The notes under the pieces were generated by a model, which worked only from the letters and a program-made list of their open reading frames with translations, was not told the DNA's origin and ran no database searches. A DNA stretch of 64,000 nt from Campylobacter mucosalis (GTDB taxonomy: Bacteria > Campylobacterota > Campylobacteria > Campylobacterales > Campylobacteraceae): positions 744,001 to 808,000 of the forward strand of contig NZ_CP053831.1 in the NCBI RefSeq assembly GCF_013372205.1, in the 5' to 3' direction. The position numbers were made by a program, and so were the translations under genes. This document shows positions 1-8,737 of this stretch, piece after piece; the stretch's first letter is position 1; each line of letters begins with the position of its first letter.

Positions 1-485
1 TATAAAAGCAGCTCAATCTCTTTGTTGCATAGGTTTATGATTTGATCATCTTTTTTTAGAATTTTGCCAAGAGTATAGAATTTATATCCATTACCAATAT
101 CTATAAAGTCATTATTTGTATGTGAAAATGTACGTTTTAAGAGGGTATTGATCCGCAATAAAAGCTCTTTTAGTTCATACGGCTTTTTTAGATAGTCATC
201 ACAACCACTTTTGTATCCACACTCAATATCGTCTAGTGTATTTAGTGAAGTGGTAAATATAGTTGGTGTATTAATTCTAGCTTCCCTTAAGGACGATAGT
301 AAAGAAAAACCATCGCCCTTTGGAAGCTTAACATCAAGTATGAATATATCAAATTTTTGCTCGTATGATAGATCAAGTGCGCTTTTTACATCTTTTGCAA
401 TGCAAACTTCATAGCCATTTTCGCTTAGAAATTCTTGGGTCATTTCAAGTAATGTTTCATCATCTTCTACGAGCAAAATTTTCAC
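1..485 (-). CDS. OmpR-family response regulator (3' end beyond window)
   Basis: This is the N-terminal part of a two-component response regulator; the gene continues past base 1. The receiver domain shows the acidic pair after LLVE (residues 7-9), the phospho-acceptor Asp in FDIFILDVKLP (about residue 51), the switch Thr in TIFTTS and the invariant Lys in LKKPYE. The start of an OmpR-type output domain follows. The start is GTG at 485-483, whose first G is the last base of the TAG stop of the upstream small gene (TAGTG), so translation is probably coupled. A sensor kinase would be expected further downstream but is outside the window. The signal sensed is unknown. Confidence 0.88.
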   Translation of the reverse strand, partial: MKILLVEDDETLLEMTQEFLSENGYEVCIAKDVKSALDLSYEQKFDIFILDVKLPKGDGFSLLSSLREARINTPTIFTTSLNTLDDIECGYKSGCDDYLKKPYELKELLLRINTLLKRTFSHTNNDFIDIGNGYKFYTLGKILKKDDQIINLCNKEIELLL

Positions 486-688
486 TACATGCCTTTTTTC
501 ATCTCATTTTTCATCTCTTTCATATCGCTTTTCATCTCGTCTTTTTTCATCATCATATCCTCTTTTGCTTTATCTTTCATCATGTGGGTTTCATCTTTTT
601 TCATCATGTCACCCTTTGACATATCAGCGGCTAAGCAAAGACCACCAAAAGCTAACGAACCAAGCACAAGTGCAACTATTTTTTTCAT
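485..688 (-). CDS. Small exported Met/Lys/Asp-rich protein (MXKDX-repeat type)
   Basis: This 67-residue protein has a clear signal peptide (MKKIVALVLGSLAFGGLCLA) followed by a short, highly charged and Met-rich mature chain built of loose MxKDx-like units (MSKGDMMKKDE, MMKDKAKEDMMMKKDE). It resembles the MXKDX pentapeptide-repeat family of small periplasmic proteins. Methionine richness suggests metal (copper) or oxidant handling, but that is inference. A good Shine-Dalgarno (AAAGGAG) precedes the ATG. The response regulator gene begins on this gene's stop codon, so it is the first gene of the two-component operon and may feed a periplasmic signal to it. Confidence 0.8.
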   Translation of the reverse strand: MKKIVALVLGSLAFGGLCLAADMSKGDMMKKDETHMMKDKAKEDMMMKKDEMKSDMKEMKNEMKKGM

Positions 689-718
689 TTTGTCTCCTTT
701 ATAAGAAAATTCGGTCTA

Positions 719-724
719 ATTATA
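719..724 (-). promoter_or_regulatory. -10 element upstream of the MXKDX/response-regulator operon
   Basis: A perfect TATAAT on the minus strand lies about 30 bases before the ATG of the small exported protein. Campylobacter promoters usually lack a conserved -35, and none is evident here. Confidence 0.5.
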
Positions 725-753
725 ATAATTTAGTGTGAAGCAAGTGTGAAAAT

Positions 754-1659
754 TTAACTAAACACCAAAAATAAAATCGGTAGAGTCACAAAACTAAACG
801 CAACGCCCATAGCTACAGCAGATATAGCAAGTGAGCTATCTAGCTCTGCTTTCATTATCATCGCACTTGCTAAAACCATAGGTGGCATCGCACATTGAAA
901 TATCCCAATGAGCCATACTTCATCTATTTGTATCTGCATAAATTTTGCAAGAGCAAAAAATATCAGCGGTGGCACGACCATTTTACACACTAGCACGATA
1001 CTTGCGCTCTTGTATGAGCTTTTAATACTACCAAAGCTAAGACCTATACCAATAGCAAATAACGCAACTGGCGTGACTGAACCCTCAAACATACGAAGCG
1101 GAGCAAAGATAAAATCTGGTATTTGAAAATTCTTAGCCAAAAAACCTGCCACAAGTGCTATAAATGGCGGAAATTTTAAAATTTTCATAGTATTTTCAAA
1201 AAGCGATACCTTTTGTGGCGCACCAAAAGATAGGATAAGTGGACCTAGTATCGAAATAGGTATAGATGTGGCTAGTTGATCGTAAAAAATCGCCTCATTT
1301 ACTGCATTTTCGCCAAAAAATCCCTGAACAACTGGCATACCGACAAATAGGGTGTTGCCAAAAAGGCTAAGCAAAACAGCACTTACTGTGGTAGCTTTTT
1401 TGAAATTTAAAATTTTGCATAAAGCAAGACAGACGAGTGCACCGATTATAGTTGATAAAAAGCCAGTTCCAATTACGTTTAATAGCCTTATATCAACATT
1501 TACGTGGTAAATTTTATCAAATATCAAGGCTGGCATAGCAAAGCATAGAACGTAGTTTATAAACAATATGGAGTGTTTTTGCTCCACAACATTTATCTTT
1601 TTGGCTATAAAGCCAACAGCAACGATTACAAAAATAGAAAAAAGTGGGATAAAGATCAT
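754..1659 (-). CDS. AEC (auxin efflux carrier) family transporter
   Basis: This 301-residue integral membrane protein has about ten hydrophobic segments spread over its whole length and the two-half layout of the AEC/PIN-like family. The N-terminal half begins MIFIPLFSIFVIVAVGFI. The gap around residue 150 is a polar loop, and the second half repeats the fold, with a conserved Pro-containing segment near CAMPPMVLASAM. Bacterial members export or import organic acids such as malate, but the substrate cannot be told from sequence. It is monocistronic, lying between the two-component operon and divergent macA. Confidence 0.85.
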   Translation of the reverse strand: MIFIPLFSIFVIVAVGFIAKKINVVEQKHSILFINYVLCFAMPALIFDKIYHVNVDIRLLNVIGTGFLSTIIGALVCLALCKILNFKKATTVSAVLLSLFGNTLFVGMPVVQGFFGENAVNEAIFYDQLATSIPISILGPLILSFGAPQKVSLFENTMKILKFPPFIALVAGFLAKNFQIPDFIFAPLRMFEGSVTPVALFAIGIGLSFGSIKSSYKSASIVLVCKMVVPPLIFFALAKFMQIQIDEVWLIGIFQCAMPPMVLASAMIMKAELDSSLAISAVAMGVAFSFVTLPILFLVFS

Positions 1660-1777
1660 TAAAAACTCTTTAAAAAATTTAAAATGTCGATTATATGGCG
1701 ATAAAGTTTAAAATTTAATAAACTAACCATAACATTTTATTTAGGTTTTTTTAATAGAATTACAAAAAAGGAAAGAT

Positions 1778-2932
1778 ATGAAAAAATTTATTTTTATTGT
1801 GGCTGTTTTAGTGGCTGGATTTTTTGCTTATGAGTTTTTAAACCCAAAGCCAGAGACTGAGTATATCACGCAAAAGGCAATCAGGGGCGATTTGGCGTAT
1901 AATGTTGAGGCAAATGGCGAAATTTTTGCGACCGAGCTTGTTGATGTGGGAGCACAGGTTAGCGGTCAGATTAAAAAGCTTTACGTAAAGCTAGGCGATA
2001 GCGTAAAACAGGGCGATATGATAGCTGAAATAGATGATGAAACACAAAAAAATAACGTTGAAAATAGACGCGCTCAGCTTTTAATCTATGAAGCACAGCT
2101 TGAAAGTGCAAAAGTGGCTTATGAGGTTGCAAAATCGCAGTTTGAGCGTGAAAATTCGCTCTTTAAAGCAAACGCAACCTCAAAGCAAAACTACGAAAAT
2201 TCAAAAAACACTATGGCTAGTGCCAAGGCAAAAATCGGCGAGTTAAACGCACAGATAAATCAGGCTAAAATCGCGCTTGATACGGCGTTAATTGATCTTG
2301 GCTACACCAAAATTTTAGCCCCAAGAAACGGCGTTGTGGTCTCTGTGCCAGTTGAAGAGGGGCAAACCATAAATGCAAATCAAACCACGCCAACTATCGT
2401 TTATATCGCTGATTTAAGCAGTGTTAAGCTTAAAATGCAAATTGCCGAGGGCGATATTACAAAAATCAAGGTCGGCACAAAGGTTGAGTATGAAATCTTA
2501 TCAGATGATAAGAAATTCTATGCGGTCGTAAGCTCAATTGACCCGGGTCTTACCACGCTAAGTGACGGCAAATACACAAGCACCAGCACTTCAAGTACCA
2601 GCTCAACTTCGGCTGTTTATTACTACGCCCAAAGCATAGTTGATAATAAAGACGGAATTTTAAGAATCGGTATGACAACGCAAAATTCTCTCCTAATTGA
2701 CGAGGCAAAAGACGCAATTATCGTGCCAAGTATCGCCGTAAAAAAAGACGGCAAAAGGCATTTTGTGCAAATTTTATCTGAAAACTCGCCAAAAAAGGTT
2801 GAGGTAGAAGTCGGCATAAGTGATGGCATAAATACGCAAATTTTAAGCGGTGTTAGCGAAAATGACGAGATAATCACGGCACAAGGCAGCAGCGAAGAGA
2901 TCGCTAAAATGGTAGAAAAGGCGAAATTTTAG
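1778..2932 (+). CDS. macA: MacA-like periplasmic adaptor of a tripartite efflux pump
   Basis: This 384-residue membrane-fusion protein links an inner-membrane MacB pump to a TolC-type outer-membrane channel. An N-terminal anchor (residues 1-20) is followed by a lipoyl-like segment (VGAQVSGQIKKLYVKLGDSV), a long alpha-helical hairpin (about 85-170) and the second lipoyl half (ILAPRNGVVVSVPVEEGQTI). A Ser/Thr-rich insert (STSTSSTSSTS, about residue 272) lies in the beta-barrel region, as in MacA proteins. The start has a good ribosome site (AAGGAAAGAT). Its TAG stop overlaps the GTG start of macB. No TolC gene is adjacent. Confidence 0.9.
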   Translation: MKKFIFIVAVLVAGFFAYEFLNPKPETEYITQKAIRGDLAYNVEANGEIFATELVDVGAQVSGQIKKLYVKLGDSVKQGDMIAEIDDETQKNNVENRRAQLLIYEAQLESAKVAYEVAKSQFERENSLFKANATSKQNYENSKNTMASAKAKIGELNAQINQAKIALDTALIDLGYTKILAPRNGVVVSVPVEEGQTINANQTTPTIVYIADLSSVKLKMQIAEGDITKIKVGTKVEYEILSDDKKFYAVVSSIDPGLTTLSDGKYTSTSTSSTSSTSAVYYYAQSIVDNKDGILRIGMTTQNSLLIDEAKDAIIVPSIAVKKDGKRHFVQILSENSPKKVEVEVGISDGINTQILSGVSENDEIITAQGSSEEIAKMVEKAKF

Positions 2933-4857
2933 TGATAGTTTTAAAAGATATTGTTAAAAAATTTCGTGTCGGCGATAATGATATACAGGTTTTAAACGGC
3001 ATAAATTTAAGCATAAAAAAGGGCGAGTTTATCGCGATCATCGGACAATCAGGCTCTGGCAAATCAACGCTTATGAATATCCTTGGCTGTCTTGATAATG
3101 CAAGTAGTGGCGAGTATCTTTTAAACGGCAAGGATATCACGCACTTTAAAAGCGATGAGTTAGCACAGCTTAGGCGTGAGAAATTTGGCTTTATCTTTCA
3201 AAGATACAACCTGCTTTCAAGTATGAACGCCCTGCAAAACGTATCACTGCCAAGCATTTATGCTGGTGTAGCTAAAAAAGATAGAGAGAGACTAGCCAGT
3301 GAAATTTTAAGCGGACTTGGGCTTGGAGATAAAATTTCAAGTTATCCAAACAAGCTTAGTGGCGGACAGCAACAGCGTGTAAGTATCGCACGCGCCCTAA
3401 TAAACGGCGGCGAGATAATACTAGCTGACGAGCCAACTGGTGCGCTTGATAGCAAGAGCGGACAAATGGTGATGAAAATTTTAAAAGAGCTTCACGCAAA
3501 GGGGCACACCATAATCATCGTAACCCACGACGCAAATATCGCTGCTCACGCAAACAGAGTCATTGAGATAAAAGACGGCGATATCATCAGCGACACGCAA
3601 AAAAAAGATGAAATTTTTAATCTAAACGAAGCAAAACAGCCAGAAAAAAGCCTATTAAACTACTACAAAGACCAGCTCATTGAGAGCTTTAAAATGTCGG
3701 TATCTGCGATATTTTCGCATAAGCTTAGATCAATGCTAACGATGCTTGGCATAATAATTGGCATAGCAGCGGTCATTAGCGTGGTCGCACTTGGTAAAGG
3801 CTCACAAGAGCAAATTCTTTCAAGCATTAGCAAAATTGGCACAAACACCATTGATATTTTGCCCGGCAAAGGCTTTGGCGATATGAGGTCAAACCGCGTT
3901 AGAACCCTAAGTGTAAGCGACGCGAAATTCCTTGAAAAACAGCCATTTTTAGACTCCGTAACCCCAAATACTTCAAGCTCTGGCATACTTACTTATAAAA
4001 ATTTATCATTTTCTGCCTCGCTTCGTGGCGGTAGTTCTAGCACACTTGATGTAAATGGCTTAAAAGTTGAGCAGGGCAGGGTTTTTGATGATGATGAGAT
4101 TAAAGGCTCGGCAAGTGTCGTTTTAATAGACGCAAACACGAAAAAAACGCTATTTAAAAACGAAAATCCTATCGGCAAAGTGGTGCTTTTTGATAAAAAA
4201 CCGCTAAAAATCATCGGCGTTGTAGCGCCAACTGATAATGGCTTTGATGACCCAAGTGTGCTTAGGCTTTATGCGCCATATTCAAGCGTGATAAATAAAA
4301 TCACTGGCGATAAGATTATTCGCTACATAACCGTTAGGGTAAAAGATAGCGTAAATGCACAGGTTGCTGAGAAAAGCCTAACTGAGCTACTTACCGCAAA
4401 GCACGGCAAAAAGGACTTTTTTACTAGAAATTCTGATAGTATTAAAAAGACGATTGAAGAGACGATTGGCACGATGAGACTTTTAATCTCATCAATAGCC
4501 GTTATCTCGCTAGTTGTAGGCGGTATCGGTGTGATGAATATAATGCTAGTTTCAGTAACAGAACGCACAAAAGAGATTGGCATAAAAATGGCAATCGGCG
4601 CTAGGGCTAGTAATATTTTACAGCAGTTTTTAATTGAAGCTGTTTTGCTTTGTATCATTGGTGGTGCTATCGGCGTTGCTTTGGCGTATGCTATTGGCTA
4701 TGTGTTTAATAACTTTGGCGATTTTAAGATGATTTTCTCAAACGCCTCAATCGTGGTGGCACTCGTTACTTCAATAGCCATAGGCATTATCTTTGGCTTT
4801 GTCCCAGCAAGAAACGCCTCACGCCTTAACCCAATAGACGCACTTTCAAGGGAGTAG
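2932..4857 (+). CDS. macB: MacB-like ABC transporter, fused ATPase and permease
   Basis: This 641-residue protein has an N-terminal ABC ATPase with Walker A GQSGSGKST (residues 38-46), signature LSGGQQQRVSIARAL and Walker B IILADEPTGAL. It then has a first membrane helix (about 265-290), a large periplasmic domain and three C-terminal helices (NIMLVSVTERTKEIGIKMAIG is the typical FtsX/MacB cytoplasmic motif). With MacA and a TolC channel it exports macrolides, lipopeptides or peptides. The start is GTG, overlapping the macA stop (TAGTG). The gene ends in a bidirectional terminator shared with the opposing lipoprotein gene. Confidence 0.92.
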   Translation: MIVLKDIVKKFRVGDNDIQVLNGINLSIKKGEFIAIIGQSGSGKSTLMNILGCLDNASSGEYLLNGKDITHFKSDELAQLRREKFGFIFQRYNLLSSMNALQNVSLPSIYAGVAKKDRERLASEILSGLGLGDKISSYPNKLSGGQQQRVSIARALINGGEIILADEPTGALDSKSGQMVMKILKELHAKGHTIIIVTHDANIAAHANRVIEIKDGDIISDTQKKDEIFNLNEAKQPEKSLLNYYKDQLIESFKMSVSAIFSHKLRSMLTMLGIIIGIAAVISVVALGKGSQEQILSSISKIGTNTIDILPGKGFGDMRSNRVRTLSVSDAKFLEKQPFLDSVTPNTSSSGILTYKNLSFSASLRGGSSSTLDVNGLKVEQGRVFDDDEIKGSASVVLIDANTKKTLFKNENPIGKVVLFDKKPLKIIGVVAPTDNGFDDPSVLRLYAPYSSVINKITGDKIIRYITVRVKDSVNAQVAEKSLTELLTAKHGKKDFFTRNSDSIKKTIEETIGTMRLLISSIAVISLVVGGIGVMNIMLVSVTERTKEIGIKMAIGARASNILQQFLIEAVLLCIIGGAIGVALAYAIGYVFNNFGDFKMIFSNASIVVALVTSIAIGIIFGFVPARNASRLNPIDALSRE

Positions 4858-4881
4858 TTTTAGCCACAGATGTGGCTAAAA
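4858..4881. terminator. Bidirectional terminator between macB and the lipoprotein gene
   Basis: This is a perfect 11-bp inverted repeat (TTTTAGCCACA, 2-base centre, then its complement), with T-rich flanks on both sides. It sits just after the macB stop and just after the converging lipoprotein stop. Confidence 0.75.
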
Positions 4882-4882
4882 T

Positions 4883-5668
4883 TTATTGGCAGTCACGACG
4901 GTACTCTTCTTCTCCGTTTTCATTGTAGTATATCACACAATCTTTATTGCCGTATGGTTCGCTGTATTCTCGCAAATTCCCATTTTCATAATATTTTCTA
5001 TACATAAATTTTCCATTTTCATTATACACGTATTCAGTATTTAATCTTCCATTTTCGTCATACCGCTTATGTGCTCCTTTATTTTTAGAATGACCATTTT
5101 GACCTATAAAATATTCGCCCTCAAAAGCTAAAACTCCATTTTTATTATAATGTTTCCAAATTCCAACCTCTTTGCCGTCGCTATATGAACCAACTTTCAT
5201 AAGTTGTCCATTTTCGAGGTATTCTTTGTATTTGCCATTTAATATGCCATTTTTATAATTGCTCTCTTCTTTTATATTTCCATTGTCATACCATTCAATT
5301 TCTTTACCATTTTTCTTACCATTTTCATAGTATGATAATTTGTATTTAGTGCCATCGTTATTAAATACTTTACGCTCACCTTGAAGTTTGCCATTTACGT
5401 AAAATTCTTCAAGAGTGGTAACTTTGTGGTCAAAATGTCTTACGTATCCATCAAATTTACCATTTTTAAACTCAGCTTCTCTTATCAGAGATTTGCCGTT
5501 TGAGTATTTTTTATACTCTTTGTATGTGCCGTGAATTTGATTTTTATCATTATATGGAGTTACTACTATCTTGGTTTTATTCTCTTTTGTTTCGTATCTA
5601 TCAACGCCGTCGCCACATCCGATTAAAAACATCCCAAGCATTACACCTACAATAAATTTTCTTTTCAT
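4883..5668 (-). CDS. Lipoprotein with MORN_2 (YwqK-like) repeats
   Basis: This protein of about 261 residues has a lipobox (MLGMFLIGC) and then roughly ten tandem units of about 20-24 residues of the form 'YENGKKNGKEIEWYDNGN', typical of the MORN_2 / YwqK antitoxin-module family. The upstream ATG at 5698 is rejected in favour of the one at 5668, because that one has AAAGGAG just upstream and starts a proper signal peptide (MKRKFIVG). It is probably an outer-membrane or periplasmic lipoprotein. The partner and function are unknown, and the 'antitoxin' label of some YwqK proteins need not apply. Confidence 0.75.
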   Translation of the reverse strand: MKRKFIVGVMLGMFLIGCGDGVDRYETKENKTKIVVTPYNDKNQIHGTYKEYKKYSNGKSLIREAEFKNGKFDGYVRHFDHKVTTLEEFYVNGKLQGERKVFNNDGTKYKLSYYENGKKNGKEIEWYDNGNIKEESNYKNGILNGKYKEYLENGQLMKVGSYSDGKEVGIWKHYNKNGVLAFEGEYFIGQNGHSKNKGAHKRYDENGRLNTEYVYNENGKFMYRKYYENGNLREYSEPYGNKDCVIYYNENGEEEYRRDCQ

Positions 5669-5762
5669 CTTTGCTCCTTTGTGAATTTTAAAGCTCATTT
5701 AATTAAATTTAAAATAAATAGAAAATTAAAAAACATAATATTTATCTTTATTTTAATAAATA

Positions 5763-5779
5763 AGCATAATATTTATGCT
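5763..5779. promoter_or_regulatory. Perfect 17-bp palindrome upstream of the HTH gene (candidate operator)
   Basis: AGCATAA-TAT-TTATGCT is a perfect dyad about 57 bases before the HTH start. A related half-site (CATAATATTTAT) lies about 30 bases further upstream. It is a plausible operator for the small HTH protein or for a global regulator such as Fur. The assignment is inferred from position and symmetry only. Confidence 0.45.
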
Positions 5780-5835
5780 ATTTTCTATTAACCTGAAATT
5801 TTATATTCTCACGCAAAAAAAACAGAGAGCAGGGT

Positions 5836-6027
5836 ATGACAAAGCGTGATATAGCTGGATATTTGGGTGTGGATGTTCAAACTTTAAGAAACTGGAAAAA
5901 GACTAGACCAAATTTGTATAGAGTGATAATGCAAGGACTAGCAGTCGATGAAGCAAGTAAAATTTTAAAAAACAGCTACGAGCAATTAGAACAGCTTATG
6001 AAAAACGATGACAAAGGCTCAAAATAA
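5836..6027 (+). CDS. Small helix-turn-helix protein facing fic
   Basis: This 63-residue protein has an HTH in its first 30 residues (KRDIAGYLGVDVQTLRNWKK), followed by a helical tail. It looks like the MerR/Cro-like single-domain proteins frequent in Campylobacter. AGAGAGCAGGG gives a usable ribosome site. It converges with fic, the stops being 1 bp apart. It could regulate itself through the palindrome upstream or act with Fic as an antitoxin-like partner, but nothing in the sequence proves either. Confidence 0.65.
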   Translation: MTKRDIAGYLGVDVQTLRNWKKTRPNLYRVIMQGLAVDEASKILKNSYEQLEQLMKNDDKGSK

Positions 6028-6028
6028 A

Positions 6029-6568
6029 TTACTGCTCGTAAAAATACGACTGCTCTATGCCCTTAAAGATAATCTCTCTATCATCTATTTTATCGGTTAA
6101 ATTTGCCCTTAGAAGCGTTTTTAATTCTAGGTCATTTACTGGACTTCTCTTTATTGCCTGTAAATACCTAAATTTATCTACATTTTGCCAGTTTATGAGC
6201 ATTTTTGTCCTGTTTTTTAGCATTAAGTCAAGCCAAATTCTCATCGCTCTGCCGTTGCCCTCTAAAAATGGATGAGCTATGTTCATCTCAACGTATTTTT
6301 CAACTATTTGGTCAAAATTTTGCTCACTTAAAGCCTCTATTTTTGGTAAAATTTCTTTTAAATAGAGCGAATTTGCAAACCTAAAACCGCCCTTTAAGAT
6401 ATTTATCTCTCTAATTTTACCTGCAAAATCATATAAGTCCTTAAAAATATAGCCGTGAATTTGGCTTAAACCCTTAAATGTGCCAACTTCAACTCTGTTT
6501 ATCTCGCAACTTTCAAAAAGCTCGTATGCCTTTAAAAGGCTAAGGTTATCTATCTCGCTTTGTTTCAT
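6029..6568 (-). CDS. fic: Class III Fic AMP-transferase, auto-inhibited, short C-terminus
   Basis: This 179-residue Fic-domain enzyme has the intact catalytic motif [12 protein letters not shown] (His99, Asn105, Arg107). Fic proteins transfer AMP from ATP to Ser/Thr/Tyr of target proteins. The C-terminal helix [10 protein letters not shown] matches the inhibitory helix of small single-domain (class III) Fic proteins such as Neisseria NmFic. Ser174 and Glu178 fit the S-x-x-x-E motif, but the next position is Gln179 rather than Gly/Asn and the chain stops there. The gene begins 2 bp after the Mla lipoprotein stop, so it is likely transcribed with the mla operon. Gyrase, the target of some relatives, is a possible but unproven target. 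Confidence 0.9.
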   Translation of the reverse strand: MKQSEIDNLSLLKAYELFESCEINRVEVGTFKGLSQIHGYIFKDLYDFAGKIREINILKGGFRFANSLYLKEILPKIEALSEQNFDQIVEKYVEMNIAHPFLEGNGRAMRIWLDLMLKNRTKMLINWQNVDKFRYLQAIKRSPVNDLELKTLLRANLTDKIDDREIIFKGIEQSYFYEQ

Positions 6569-6570
6569 AG

Positions 6571-7119
6571 TTAAAAAATTTCGCCTATAAGTCTATCGAT
6601 TGCCAAATTTGCAGTTTTGTTTATGGTGTTAAAGATAGTTACTGAGCTTGGATCAGGACAGAAAATTCGCTCGTTAATAAGACCTGATTTGATGATGTTT
6701 TTGTCATCTTTTAACTCATAAGCAAGGCTTACTTCGGCGTGATCGCCCCTTATATGAAGCGATACAAGCTCGACTTTTAAACGCAAGTCATCATCTTTTG
6801 GGCTAAAAACAGGCTTTAATCCACAGTTTGAATACACACCTTTTAAAAGTGCCTTGTAAAACATCTCACTTGGTAGGGCGACATATTTTGTGTCGTCAAG
6901 ATAGCGGATAAAATTTCGCTCAGATATAATTAAAATTTGGCGATTATCAACGATGTCAAGGGCTTTAATACTCTCAATGTATACATTTTTTGGCTCGAGT
7001 TTTTTATTGCACTCATTTTTTGAGTAGTAAATTTCATACATTGTCGCTGGTTTTGAGTTTGTTTTAAACACGCAACCACCAAAAAATATCACAATAAATA
7101 AAAAGATAATTTTTCTCAT
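6571..7119 (-). CDS. Mla-associated lipoprotein (ABC-transport auxiliary, PF03886-like)
   Basis: This 182-residue lipoprotein (lipobox IFFGGC) is the fourth gene of a Mla-type phospholipid transport operon. It resembles the ABC_trans_aux family of PqiC/MlaA-like periplasmic lipoproteins that accompany MCE-domain transporters. Recognition rests mainly on position, length and the signal peptide. Its ATG overlaps the mlaD stop (ATGA), so it is translationally coupled. It probably acts on the periplasmic face of the outer membrane together with MlaD. Confidence 0.7.
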   Translation of the reverse strand: MRKIIFLFIVIFFGGCVFKTNSKPATMYEIYYSKNECNKKLEPKNVYIESIKALDIVDNRQILIISERNFIRYLDDTKYVALPSEMFYKALLKGVYSNCGLKPVFSPKDDDLRLKVELVSLHIRGDHAEVSLAYELKDDKNIIKSGLINERIFCPDPSSVTIFNTINKTANLAIDRLIGEIF

Positions 7120-8003
7120 TTTGTATCTCCGCTCGTATCTTTAAAGAAAAACTCATAAGGGTTATCCTCAAGCCTATTTAAGGCATTTCGCAACTCTTTG
7201 AGGGTTTTTTCAAAGCTATTTAAAAATTTGTTTGCTTCATCTAGTGTTGGCTCAATGGTTTGTTTTAGGTCATACTCGCCACTTTTTATTTTATCAGCAA
7301 GTAGCAGTTGTGTCTTGTTTAGTCCAGTAAATAGGGCATTTGCTGATTTTGTAATGGAGCTTAAATTTGCATTTATCTCTTTTAAATTTAGCTCATTTAA
7401 ACTAGCCGAAAAGTTGCTTAAATTCTTTAAAATTTCAGATAAATTTTCTAAATTTTCGCTTTTTGCAACGCCAGAAGTAAGCTCATCAATGCCTTTAAGC
7501 GTGTTTTGAAGGTGCAATATATTTTCATCAGACGTGAGCCTATCAAGCTTTAGGAGGCTCTCATTTAACTTCTCGCCCATGGTTTGTGCATTATTTTTTA
7601 GCTTTGTTAAAAGCCCTTCATTTAGGGTTATTATTTTAGGATTTGTGCCAAAATTCTTTGTGCCACGACTTATATTTAAAGATGAAATTCCGCTTATCAT
7701 TTGATAATCTATATCAGCTACGCTGTCGGCCTTAATAGGGATATCCTCGCGAATTTTTAACGTTAAGCGTATCTTTTCATCACTATTAAAGGCTATATCG
7801 CTCACGCTTCCGACGACAACACCTACAAATTTAACCTGAGATTCCACTCTAATGCCAGTTGGCAGTTCGTTTGTGATAATGTAGTAATTGGTGTAATCAA
7901 CGTTTTTATCACTATCACTCATAAACCACATAAATATCGCAAAACAAGCCACAAAAGCTATAAAAAACAGCCCAACGGCAGTATAAGAATTTCTATTTTC
8001 CAC
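7116..8003 (-). CDS. mlaD: MCE-domain protein MlaD
   Basis: This 295-residue protein has an N-terminal membrane anchor (about residues 10-29), then one MCE domain (LPTGIRVESQVKFVGVVVGS is the typical opening) and a long C-terminal coiled-coil (about 130-285). It forms the periplasmic lipid-binding ring of the MlaFED phospholipid transporter. The start is GTG, overlapping the TAG of mlaF (TAGTG). It is followed by the coupled lipoprotein gene. Confidence 0.88.
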   Translation of the reverse strand: MENRNSYTAVGLFFIAFVACFAIFMWFMSDSDKNVDYTNYYIITNELPTGIRVESQVKFVGVVVGSVSDIAFNSDEKIRLTLKIREDIPIKADSVADIDYQMISGISSLNISRGTKNFGTNPKIITLNEGLLTKLKNNAQTMGEKLNESLLKLDRLTSDENILHLQNTLKGIDELTSGVAKSENLENLSEILKNLSNFSASLNELNLKEINANLSSITKSANALFTGLNKTQLLLADKIKSGEYDLKQTIEPTLDEANKFLNSFEKTLKELRNALNRLEDNPYEFFFKDTSGDTK

Positions 8004-8737
8004 TAACTTTTCCTCATATCAAATAACTCTTTTAATGGGTTATTTTCTAAATTTTTTGCCTCGCTCATATCGCCCTCAAAGATGATTTTTTTGTTATCGA
8101 TTATCAAAAATCGGTCAAGTATATCAAAAATACTATCAGCGTCGTGAGTAACCATAACCACACTAAGCCCTAAAGTATCGCGTAGTTCGCAAACAAGGGC
8201 GTCCATTTGACGTGAGCTAATCGGATCAAGACCACTATTTGGCTCATCTAAAAACAGTACCTTTGGGCTTAAAACCAAAGCCCTTGCAAGAGCTGCTCTT
8301 TTTTTCATACCACCGCTAAGTTCGGCTGGATAGAGCGTTGCAACGTGCGGTTTTAGACCAACTTTTTGTATCCAAAACATCGAAATTTCATCTATTTGTG
8401 AAGTGCTAAAATTTGAGTATTCTTTTAGCATTACGCCGACATTTTCAAGGATATTCATCGAGCTAAAAAGCGCACCAAACTGAAGCATTACTCCGCATTC
8501 TAGCTTGATATTTTGTTGCGTATTTATCGGACTTTGCCACATATTTATGCCGTTAAATTTTATCTCTCCAAGATCTGGTTTTTTAAGATACATCATAGTT
8601 TTCATAAGCGTAGTTTTACCACTACCACTACCACCTAAAAAGCCGTAAATTTCGCCACTTTTTACGCCCCAGCTGACATTATCGTGTATTACTCGTCCAG
8701 CATAGCTTGTAGTTACGTTTAGACCTTGTAAAATCAT
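8003..8737 (-). CDS. mlaF: Mla ABC transporter ATPase MlaF
   Basis: This is an ATPase of about 244 residues that energises phospholipid movement between the membranes. It has Walker A GGSGSGKTT, signature LSGGMKKRAALARAL and Walker B LFLDEPNSGLDP. The ATG at 8737 is chosen because it overlaps the mlaE stop (ATGA); an in-frame GTG four codons upstream lies inside mlaE. It precedes mlaD, with a TAGTG overlap. Confidence 0.92.
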   Translation of the reverse strand: MILQGLNVTTSYAGRVIHDNVSWGVKSGEIYGFLGGSGSGKTTLMKTMMYLKKPDLGEIKFNGINMWQSPINTQQNIKLECGVMLQFGALFSSMNILENVGVMLKEYSNFSTSQIDEISMFWIQKVGLKPHVATLYPAELSGGMKKRAALARALVLSPKVLFLDEPNSGLDPISSRQMDALVCELRDTLGLSVVMVTHDADSIFDILDRFLIIDNKKIIFEGDMSEAKNLENNPLKELFDMRKS

